A stretch of 7,457 nt of DNA from the NCBI GenBank assembly GCA_964532085.1, contig CAZHHH010000120.1, positions 1-7,457 of the forward strand, in the 5' to 3' direction. Shown here in pieces: positions 1 to 5,877 of the stretch (positions are counted from its first letter, which is position 1; every line of letters starts with the position of its first letter). This stretch comes from CAZHHH01 sp964532085 (GTDB taxonomy: Bacteria > Bacteroidota > Bacteroidia > Bacteroidales > Marinilabiliaceae). Under the pieces are notes generated by a model. That model made no database searches and was not told the DNA's origin. It saw nothing but the letters and a program-made list of their open reading frames with translations. A program made the translations under genes and the position numbers.

Positions 1-162
1 ATTGAATATATTATTAATAGAAACTTTACATTTAGATATTCTGGAGATTATTCGTTTAGTCCAATTAATAAGCATGCAGTCGCAGGTTCGCATGAAATTG
101 GGTTGCAATTTGACTTTACCTTTTATAAACGTCCAGGAATGCGTTCAATTAGGTATTTTTAA
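1..162 (+). CDS. PorP/SprF-like outer-membrane protein, C-terminal end (partial)
   Basis: Frame 1 is open from the first base to the TAA at 160-162 and gives 53 residues, the end of a gene that starts outside the window. The segment AGSHEIGLQFDF followed by TFYKRPGMRSIRYF is the closing strand region typical of the PorP/SprF family (the SHEIGL-type motif near the end). The terminal Phe, with other aromatics nearby, fits the beta-signal of outer-membrane barrels. PorP/SprF proteins belong to, or are paralogues of, the type IX secretion and gliding machinery of Bacteroidota and often sit directly before an OmpA-family gene, as here. A competing ATG-initiated frame over 2-190 lacks any such similarity and is a shadow. 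Whether this is core PorP or one of the many accessory SprF-like copies cannot be told from the tail alone. Confidence 0.85.
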   Translation: MEYIINRNFTFRYSGDYSFSPINKHAVAGSHEIGLQFDFTFYKRPGMRSIRYF

Positions 163-197
163 TCGAAAATCATCTATAACAATAGATTAATGTAGAG

Positions 198-219
198 ATT
201 TTTTAATATATTAAAAAAT
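198..219. repeat. 22-bp perfect AT-only palindrome in the intergenic spacer
   Basis: The 22 bases are identical to their own reverse complement, with six T in the left half mirrored by six A in the right half. It lies 36 bases after the PorP/SprF-like stop and 72 bases before the next ATG. It could form a weak AT-only hairpin acting as a terminator or mRNA end, or be a regulator site. With so little GC in the spacer the functional reading is uncertain. Confidence 0.45.
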
Positions 220-290
220 GTGATTAATTTTAAAAAATAAATATTTATTTAGACACTTAATGATAGCCTTCAATAAATAAATCTAACGAT

Positions 291-2345
291 ATGAAATCAA
301 TTAGAACTGTAATTTTAACCCTCTTTTTTATTCTGTTACCTCTTCTCTTAGAAGCGCAAGGTGCTTTTTTGCGTAGAGGTGATACACAGTATAATAGAGG
401 TGAATACTATAAAGCTCTTCAGTTTTATAATCAAGCAACTGAGGGAGGATTTAAGTTATCAAGAGATTATCAACTTAAAGTAGCTCATTGCTACTATGAA
501 TTAAATAATGTTGATGAAGCGTGGTCTATCCTTAATGAGCACGAAGATGCCTTACGTGGTTATGATCTCTTTTTATATGCTTCTGCAACTCATGGAATTG
601 GTTTTTATGAGGGTGCAATAGATTTATACCAAAGAGCAAAACCTGAAAATCCTGATCGTATAGGCTTTATTGATGAATTAATTCGTTCATGTGAATGGGC
701 AATGAAGCACGATGAGTTCTTGCCAGTTCGTGTTAACCCTTCAAAAATTATGACTTTTGGTCAATCTTTTGGGTTACAATATTATAAAGATGGAATTGTT
801 TACTCATCAGCTTCTCCTGAAGGTGAAGCCAAGAGAACAGATAGACAAGGACGAAATTTCTTGAGTTTATATTATTCAGATTTAGAAGGAGATGAGATTA
901 CAAATACAAGACTATTTTCTAAAAACTTAGTATTTGACTTTCACGTAGGAGCAATTTCTTTTTCACCCGATGAGAAAACTATGTATTATACTAAAACTGT
1001 TAGAGTTAGAGGTGGTGATAATAAATTGAAGATTTTTTCAGTTGTATTTGACGGTGAAGATTGGGTAGATGAGATTGATTTGAATATTAACAGCAATGAT
1101 TTTGATAATGCTCACCCAGCTGTAACACCTGATGGCAATCATCTTATTTTTGTTTCAAATAGACCAGGAGGTTATGGTGGCAAAGATTTATGGATAGCAG
1201 ATATCCGTCCTAATAGAACTCTTACAAATGTGAGAAATCTAGGTCCAAAAATCAACTCTTTTGCAGATGAGATTTTCCCTTTTGTAAGTCAAGATAATAC
1301 GCTCTATTTCTCGAGTGATGGACATATTGGTTTTGGAGGATTAGATTTATTTAAAAGTGAGTATAAAAATAACAGTTGGTCAACTGCTACAAACCTAGGA
1401 CAACCTTATAACTCTTATAAAGATGACTTTGGTTATGTAATTGACCCTAATGATAATACAAAAGGATTTCTTTCGACAAATCGAATTGGTGACGGAAGTG
1501 ATGTTATCTTTTATGTTTATACTGCACCTGAGCCAGAAGCTATTGAAGAGGAGGAAGTTGTGCCTATTGCAGGACTATTAGATGAAGATATTCTGCTACC
1601 TCCTGAAATGCAAATTATTGAAGAGTTAAAGGAGGAGGAGCCAGAAGAAATTATAGTTGTTGAAGAACCAAAAATTGATTTATCTCTGTTCCCATCTAGT
1701 TTTAAGAGTTATGTTGTAAGTACTTTTAATGGTAATTTATTAGAAAATACAGCTATAACTTTTAGTGATAAAATTACCGGTGCTACAATATTTACAGTCC
1801 GCACTGATAATAAAGGAAGTTTCAATATCCCAATTCCTGATGAATATCGTAAAGAAGGACAGGAGTTTAATATATCTGCAATAAAAGATGGTTTTAAAGA
1901 AGTAAAAGCTGATATAAATATTTTAGATATTGATACATATGCACGTAATGGAATACAGTTGTCTCCTATATTTGAAGAGAGCGAATTGAATGAGATTGAT
2001 GGTCTTAAAATTCCATATGTTGGATTAAATATTTTAGAAGATGGCTATTCTACTTTAGATCAAGTAGCTGCATATCTATTAAATAATCCACAAGTTGTAA
2101 TAAAACTTAATGGTCATTCTGACGTAAGAGGCTCTATGATGGCTAATCTTAATAATTCACAAAAAATTGCAGAAACTGCAAAAGATTACTTATTATCAAA
2201 AGGTGTATCAAATGATAATTTAATCGCTCGTGGATATGGAGAAAGATATTTAACAAATAGGTGTAAGAGGGGAGTTGTATGTACGGAGAGTCAGCATCTT
2301 GAAAACCGTAGGGTTGAAATTGTAGTTTGGAAAATTAAACAATAA
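291..2345 (+). CDS. PorE-like type IX secretion protein (TPR, beta-propeller, CRD, OmpA)
   Basis: A 684-residue exported protein. Residues 1-23 form a signal peptide; no Cys follows the hydrophobic stretch, so it is not an obvious lipoprotein. Residues 25-140 look like TPR helices (RRGDTQYNRGEYYKALQFY and onwards). Residues about 160-410 form a PD40/WD40-like beta-propeller with recurring blades (FSPDEKTMYYT, VTPDGNHLIFVSNRPGG, TLYFSSDGHIGFGGLDLF). Residues 413-461 are a Glu/Pro-rich linker, about 472-556 a carboxypeptidase-regulatory-like beta-sandwich, and 570-684 an OmpA C-terminal domain (GHSDVRG at 608-614, ENRRVEI at 671-677). This domain order is that of PorE (PG1058 of Porphyromonas gingivalis), a periplasmic scaffold thought to tie the secretion machine to peptidoglycan. 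Cys658 and Cys664 may form a disulfide. The usual OmpA-domain Arg (LSxxRA) is Ile626 here. The neighbouring PorP/SprF-like gene supports the call; accessory SprF-linked OmpA proteins share this architecture, so paralogy is possible. Confidence 0.85.
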   Translation: MKSIRTVILTLFFILLPLLLEAQGAFLRRGDTQYNRGEYYKALQFYNQATEGGFKLSRDYQLKVAHCYYELNNVDEAWSILNEHEDALRGYDLFLYASATHGIGFYEGAIDLYQRAKPENPDRIGFIDELIRSCEWAMKHDEFLPVRVNPSKIMTFGQSFGLQYYKDGIVYSSASPEGEAKRTDRQGRNFLSLYYSDLEGDEITNTRLFSKNLVFDFHVGAISFSPDEKTMYYTKTVRVRGGDNKLKIFSVVFDGEDWVDEIDLNINSNDFDNAHPAVTPDGNHLIFVSNRPGGYGGKDLWIADIRPNRTLTNVRNLGPKINSFADEIFPFVSQDNTLYFSSDGHIGFGGLDLFKSEYKNNSWSTATNLGQPYNSYKDDFGYVIDPNDNTKGFLSTNRIGDGSDVIFYVYTAPEPEAIEEEEVVPIAGLLDEDILLPPEMQIIEELKEEEPEEIIVVEEPKIDLSLFPSSFKSYVVSTFNGNLLENTAITFSDKITGATIFTVRTDNKGSFNIPIPDEYRKEGQEFNISAIKDGFKEVKADINILDIDTYARNGIQLSPIFEESELNEIDGLKIPYVGLNILEDGYSTLDQVAAYLLNNPQVVIKLNGHSDVRGSMMANLNNSQKIAETAKDYLLSKGVSNDNLIARGYGERYLTNRCKRGVVCTESQHLENRRVEIVVWKIKQ

Positions 2346-2392
2346 AATATAAACTTATATAGTTATAATTTATTAACCAAGACATTGAAATT

Positions 2393-3025
2393 ATGACAAA
2401 AATCTTAAGAATAAGTATGGTGTTATTTATGGCATTTACACTTGTATCTAATGTGAGTGCTGATAAACTATCCCATCTTCGTACTTCAAAAAAAATCACA
2501 ACAGTAACTTCGATAGAAGCACCTTATTATACTATTCAGATTGTGGCATTGCGTTTGCCACCTGGTGAGCCTGAGTTTTTTAGAGATGTTGATAAGGTAA
2601 ACGAGTACAAATGTGATGACGGTTATGTTAGATATACTGTTGGTAGGTATAATACGTTTTCAGAAGCAGCAAAAGATTTAGATACATATAAAAACATGGG
2701 TTTTAATGATGTTTTTGTTCTAAATACTCGAAAAATAACTTTAGATAAAAGTAAATATCAGCCTTCGTCTAATGCGGTTGGTCCAATAGCTGGAAAACTA
2801 TATACTGTTCAGATAGCGGCATATCGTTTTCCTGTATATGTAAATGAATTCTCAGAATTTGATAATGTAGCAGAGTATTATATGGATGATCGTATTTATC
2901 GCTATTGTGTTGGTGAATTTGATGGTAGCGTAGCTATGCAAGAATTAAATAAGGTTAGACGACAAGGTTATCCTAATGCTTTTTTAGTTCCTGTTGAAAA
3001 GTATGAACAATTTAGAATAGAGTAA
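2393..3025 (+). CDS. Exported protein with two SPOR-like repeats
   Basis: A 210-residue protein. Residues 1-23 form a signal peptide ending in VSA, with likely cleavage before DKLS. Two related units follow: residues about 45-111 (YYTIQIVALRLP, VNEYKCDDGYVRYTVGRY, EAAKDL, GFNDVFVL) and about 136-200 (LYTVQIAAYRFP, VAEYYMDDRIYRYCVGEF, AMQEL, GYPNAFLV). Each has the SPOR pattern: a strand with Q-I/V-A, a middle strand with R-Y-x-V-G, a helix, and a closing strand with aromatic/aliphatic residues. SPOR domains bind denuded septal glycan, but these copies are short and divergent, so binding is inferred. The gene starts 47 bases after the PorE-like gene on the same strand and is probably co-transcribed with it. 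It ends in two tandem TAA codons immediately before rnpB. No clear Shine-Dalgarno precedes the ATG, as is usual in this phylum. Confidence 0.7.
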   Translation: MTKILRISMVLFMAFTLVSNVSADKLSHLRTSKKITTVTSIEAPYYTIQIVALRLPPGEPEFFRDVDKVNEYKCDDGYVRYTVGRYNTFSEAAKDLDTYKNMGFNDVFVLNTRKITLDKSKYQPSSNAVGPIAGKLYTVQIAAYRFPVYVNEFSEFDNVAEYYMDDRIYRYCVGEFDGSVAMQELNKVRRQGYPNAFLVPVEKYEQFRIE

Positions 3026-3029
3026 TAAC

Positions 3030-3395
3030 TCAGCAAGTCGGTCTGTCGCTGTTTCGATTATGAAAGAGAGGAAAGTCCGGACAACAAAGAGCAACGTTCT
3101 TCTTAATAGGAAGATTCTTGTGAAAGAATTAAAACGTAACAGAAAATAACCACTTAGCTTGCTAAGAAAGGGTGAAAAGGTGAGGTAAGAGCTCACCGGT
3201 ATTAAGGGTGACTTTAATAGCCGTACGTTGGACGTGTTGCAAGACCATGTATATCTGAGTTCCTAGTGTACAAAGCTGCTCGTTTTGGTGCTTATGCAGC
3301 TCAGAAGGGTAGGTTGCTAAAGATAATGGGTGACTATTATCTTAGATAAATGACAGACACCTTTGGGTACAGAATCCGGCTTATAGACTTGCTGA
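3030..3395 (+). ncRNA. rnpB: RNase P RNA (bacterial, type A-like)
   Basis: This is the catalytic RNA of RNase P, which trims the 5' leader from tRNA precursors. Conserved core blocks occur in the right order: GAGGAAAGTCCGGAC at 3068-3082, ACAGAAAATAACCAC at 3139-3153, GGTGAAAAGGTGAGGTAAGA within 3171-3190 followed by a closing CTCACCGG, GGGTAGGTTGCT just after 3306, AGATAAATGACAGACAC near 3345-3361, and AGAATCCGGCTTA at 3371-3383. The ends are set by helix P1: 3030-3039 pairs perfectly over 10 bp with 3386-3395. A 6-bp stem (3274-3279 with 3296-3301) closes a P15-like loop that keeps GGT at 3287-3289, the motif that pairs with the tRNA CCA end. Five T follow at 3398-3402, so P1 plus the T run may end transcription. 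The length of about 366 nt is normal. Confidence 0.97.
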
Positions 3396-3411
3396 CATTT
3401 TTAAATATAAA

Positions 3412-4728
3412 TTGAATATAAAATATCAAATAGAGAAAGTAAAAGCCTATATTACTAAAGATATATGGCGATTAAACAGTGAGCTAAAACCAAAAAAACA
3501 GTTTTTCCTCATTCGTATAGTTAGAATGTTTATACTTGCCGTCAGACGTTTTTACAACGATGACTGTATGGTTAGAGCCTCTGCTTTAACATATTATTCA
3601 TTACTCTCTGTTGTGCCACTTGTCGCTTTAGCTTTTGCAATAGCTAAAGGGTTTGGATTTCGTGAAAATCTTGAACTGGAGTTACAGCAAAGATTGTCAG
3701 GACACGAAGAGGTTTTCTTATGGGTTAAAAATTTTGCTTTAGATTACTTAGAAAATACAAAAGGTGGTGCCATAGCAGGAGTTGGGGTTGCAGTTCTTTT
3801 GTGGAGTATTATGAAAATACTTGGCAATATTGAAAAAGCACTTAATGACATTTGGAAAGTGAAAAATTCACGTTCTTTTTTTAGAAAGTTTACTAATTAT
3901 ATCTCTTTTATGGTTGTCTCGACCATACTTTTGGTTGCTTCATCTAGCTTTTTAGTTTTTATAACAAGCAAAATACAAGTTTTTGATATAGGATATTTAG
4001 CTTCTCAATTTATAAATTGGGCTGCCCCGCATTTAATGGTATGGTTTCTCTTTATTATAATGTTCTTAGTTTTACCTAATACCAAGGTAAAAATAGGACC
4101 TGCCGTTTTTGGAGGAATTTTTACTGGAACTCTCTTTATTTTATTGCAATTTATCTATATAAAATTTCAAGTAGGGGTATCTCGTTACAATGCTATTTAT
4201 GGTAGTTTTGCAGCTATTCCTCTATTCTTAATTTGGATGCGTTCTTCGTGGTTAATAATTTTATTTGGAGCTGAATTAGCTTATGCTGCACAATATGAGC
4301 GAAATTACGAGTTTGAGAGCGAAACTAAGAATATGAGTCTATACTATCGTAGGATTGTTAGCCTTATGTTGGTAAAAATGTCAGCAGAGCATTTTAAGGC
4401 CTCATTGTACGCTCCATCTGCGTCAGACTTTGCTGTGTCTCTAAAGTTGCCTTCTAGGCTTGTAAATGAGCTCTTAGGTCGCTTGGTTGACTCCGAAGTA
4501 CTTACTCAAGTAGTTTCGCCAGGATATTTAGATGAAGTGAGGTATGCACCTGCATTTGATATTAATAATATGACTATTGCAATGGTGATATCTCGACTAG
4601 AAAAATATGGAGTTTCAGATATACATTTTGCCGAAACTGAAGATTATAAAAAGCTGAAAAATGTATTTGAAAACTATAATGATATTATAGAAAACTCTGA
4701 TTTAAATCAATTGATTATTGATATATAG
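3412..4728 (+). CDS. YihY/BrkB-family inner-membrane protein
   Basis: A 438-residue membrane protein with about six hydrophobic segments (roughly 62-82, 117-138, 164-186, 207-222, 228-252, 266-292). Family hallmarks are RASALTYYSLLSVVPL (55-70), the NDIWKV segment near 145-150, and YNAIYGSFAAIPLFLIW (259-275) followed by GAELAYA. Residues about 310-438 are a soluble tail with a winged-helix-like look (SDFAVSLKLPSRLVNELLGRLVDSEVL), common in Bacteroidota members. The biochemical role of the family is not settled; older names (ribonuclease BN, BrkB virulence factor) are not reliable. I chose the TTG at 3412 because no in-frame ATG precedes the family-typical segment YITKDIWRL; the first in-frame ATG is codon 39 (3526) and would drop that segment. 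No Shine-Dalgarno is visible. The start lies 16 bases after rnpB. Confidence 0.87.
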   Translation: MNIKYQIEKVKAYITKDIWRLNSELKPKKQFFLIRIVRMFILAVRRFYNDDCMVRASALTYYSLLSVVPLVALAFAIAKGFGFRENLELELQQRLSGHEEVFLWVKNFALDYLENTKGGAIAGVGVAVLLWSIMKILGNIEKALNDIWKVKNSRSFFRKFTNYISFMVVSTILLVASSSFLVFITSKIQVFDIGYLASQFINWAAPHLMVWFLFIIMFLVLPNTKVKIGPAVFGGIFTGTLFILLQFIYIKFQVGVSRYNAIYGSFAAIPLFLIWMRSSWLIILFGAELAYAAQYERNYEFESETKNMSLYYRRIVSLMLVKMSAEHFKASLYAPSASDFAVSLKLPSRLVNELLGRLVDSEVLTQVVSPGYLDEVRYAPAFDINNMTIAMVISRLEKYGVSDIHFAETEDYKKLKNVFENYNDIIENSDLNQLIIDI

Positions 4729-5009
4729 ATTTTTTTAATAATCAATGTACAATTCTCAATGCACAATGTTCTGGATTTGTTAAGTGTTTGATTTTCAGTG
4801 AGATTTAAGTATTTAATTCTCCAAATTGTTCAATTTATTCAAAAGAGATTTAGCTACGCAATAATTCGCTTCTACCACATAAATACATTTGTAAAATACT
4901 AACCAGATATTGTTATGTGGTTCGAAATGATAGGTTTTTTGAGGTTGGAGTGAAAAATTTGAAATGTTATTAATGTTGGACTTTCTACTAGAAATTTTCT
5001 GGAAAAGTA
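4729..5009. other. Intergenic region without a protein gene; short repeats and a possible -7 box
   Basis: About 280 AT-rich bases after the yihY-family stop contain no convincing coding sequence on either strand. Visible items are an 11-mer direct repeat with one mismatch (CAATGTACAAT at 4743-4753 and CAATGCACAAT at 4757-4767), a 9-bp inverted repeat (ACCACATAA at 4874-4882 and its complement at 4913-4921), and TACATTTG at 4884-4891, an exact match to the Bacteroidota -7 pattern TAnnTTTG but without a good upstream TTG box. No function is established for any of these. Confidence 0.5.
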
Positions 5010-5045
5010 AAAAGGGATAATAGAAATTAGTCTACTATCCCTTTT
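5010..5045. terminator. Bidirectional intrinsic terminator hairpin
   Basis: The arms at 5010-5023 and 5032-5045 pair in 13 of 14 positions (AAAAGGGATA against TATCCCTTTT, one mismatch, then three more pairs) around an 8-base loop. The stem begins with four A and ends with four T, so a U-tract forms on either strand. It lies between the + strand yihY-family gene and the - strand prfC operon, where a shared terminator is expected. The left target-duplication copy of the adjoining inserted element begins on its last T. Confidence 0.8.
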
Positions 5046-5049
5046 CTAT
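5045..5049. repeat. Left target-site duplication copy (TCTAT)
   Basis: TCTAT directly left of the MITE-like element, matched by TCTAT at 5238-5242 directly right of it. Both copies lie four bases outside the conserved ACTGCACC core of their terminal repeat, which is the symmetry expected from transposition. Confidence 0.6.
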
Positions 5050-5237
5050 AAGGACTGCACCAGAAAGGATTATTTAAACTCCTGTAAACAGGATTTGGGC
5101 GCACTTATCTCGCAAAAATCCTCCGTATCTTAAAAAGATATACCCCGTAGGGCGAGGCCCGCTTTTGAAATAAATAGCTAACCCGGTATGTTTAATAGCG
5201 TTGAGTTTAACAATCAATAATCTCCGGTGCAGTTTTG
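5050..5237. mobile_element. 188-bp MITE-like element with terminal inverted repeats and 5-bp target duplication
   Basis: ACTGCACC at 5054-5061 is mirrored by GGTGCAGT at 5226-5233. The repeats extend inward with indels: ATTATT (5069-5074) mirrors AATAAT (5216-5221), and TTAAACTC (5074-5081) mirrors GAGTTTAA (5203-5210), giving arms of about 28-31 bp. Exactly four bases outside each ACTGCACC block stands TCTAT (5045-5049 and 5238-5242), a likely 5-bp target-site duplication. The interior is richer in GC than the flanks and full of small hairpins: TCCTGT/ACAGGA (5080-5093), GGATTT/AAATCC with GCG/CGC inside (5091-5121), TATCTT/AAGATA (5126-5140), GGGC/GCCC (5150-5160). It holds no transposase and no plausible ORF, so it would be non-autonomous. 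I cannot assign an insertion-sequence family. Confidence 0.68.
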
Positions 5238-5242
5238 TCTAT
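5238..5242. repeat. Right target-site duplication copy (TCTAT)
   Basis: The right-hand partner of TCTAT at 5045-5049. The bases beyond the two copies differ (A against T inward and outward), so the duplication is exactly five bases. Confidence 0.6.
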
Positions 5243-5252
5243 TTCAATGTTC

Positions 5253-5352
5253 NNNNNNNNNNNNNNNNNNNNNNNNNNNNNNNNNNNNNNNNNNNNNNNN
5301 NNNNNNNNNNNNNNNNNNNNNNNNNNNNNNNNNNNNNNNNNNNNNNNNNNNN
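5253..5352. other. Assembly gap (100 N)
   Basis: Exactly 100 N, the usual placeholder for a scaffold join of unknown length. It begins 10 bases after the right target duplication of the inserted element and cuts the 3' end of the UPF0316 gene. The true distance, and any feature inside, is unknown. Translations that run across it are meaningless. Confidence 0.97.
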
Positions 5353-5871
5353 ACCTGAATTAGTATGCTTAATATCTTCAATTGTAAAGAATGCATTTGG
5401 GTTATATTCAAGTATTAGATTAGTCACTTTTTTATAATCACTTCTCTTTAAAACACAATATATTATATTAACAACTCCTCTTGCACCCAATGCCTCATGG
5501 ATTGTTATTCCATAACCTTCATTAATAAGTTTTTTTGCTAATGCATCACCAGATGTGGAGGTTATAATTTTTAAGCTAACAAACCCAATGGCAATATGCT
5601 CTTCAATTATTAATCCAACATAATTACCCAATGCAAAACCACCAGCATAAGCTATATAATATAGCCATATATCTAGATTCTGGAAAATTTTACTCATTGC
5701 TATGAGCCAGATTAAAATTTCAAAAAAACCTAAAATGGGGGCTAATATTTTAAAACCTTTGGATACAAATACTATTCTTAATGTGCCAAGTGTTACATCT
5801 GCAACACGTGCCAAAAATATAAGAATTGGCATAAGTATCCAAGTAACAACATATCCGTCAAACAACTCCAT
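5353..5871 (-). CDS. UPF0316/DUF2179 membrane protein (C-terminus lost in gap)
   Basis: 173 residues are visible from the ATG at 5871 to the edge of the gap. Three hydrophobic segments (about 8-24, 42-60, 66-90) carry the family signature LARVADVTLGTLRIVFVSKG (20-39) and LAPILGFFEILIWLIA (43-58). A soluble DUF2179-type alpha/beta domain follows (about 95-167; GDALAKKLINEGYGITIHEA, then FFTIEDIKHTNSG). The family matches Bacillus YebE-type proteins of unknown function, usually about 170-200 residues, so only some 10-30 residues should be missing. The start lies 6 bases after the thioesterase stop, with AAGG just upstream as a weak Shine-Dalgarno-like site; the gene is probably translated from the prfC operon message. 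The true stop lies in the gap or beyond; the TAG met by reading through the N run has no evidential value. Confidence 0.85.
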
Positions 5872-5877
5872 TATACC

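Noticed and set aside
2..190. ATG-like open frame of 62 codons at the left edge
   Set aside because: It overlaps the PorP/SprF-like C-terminus in another frame, which has clear family residues and an outer-membrane-type terminal Phe.
2984..3196. 70-codon open frame on the - strand
   Set aside because: It runs antisense across the 5' half of rnpB, whose conserved core and P1 helix fully explain this DNA.
4743..4767. 11-mer direct repeat with a 14-base period
   Set aside because: Only two copies with one mismatch in AT-rich DNA; too little for a tandem repeat or CRISPR call.
4874..4921. 9-bp perfect inverted repeat (ACCACATAA and complement) with a 30-base spacer
   Set aside because: The arms are AT-rich and far apart, no T-tract or target duplication accompanies them, and I found no further symmetry to suggest another element.
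5050..5237. The structured element as a tRNA, tmRNA or riboswitch
   Set aside because: No cloverleaf, T-loop or CCA end and no known riboswitch core is visible; mirrored ends with a symmetric 5-bp duplication fit an insertion better.
5239..5252. Reading the UPF0316 protein through the gap to a TAG at 5239-5241
   Set aside because: The gap length is a placeholder, so the frame on the far side is arbitrary.
5201..5437. Open frame on the + strand running through the N block
   Set aside because: It exists only because N codons do not stop translation; the part before the gap is the inserted element and the part after is antisense to the UPF0316 gene.
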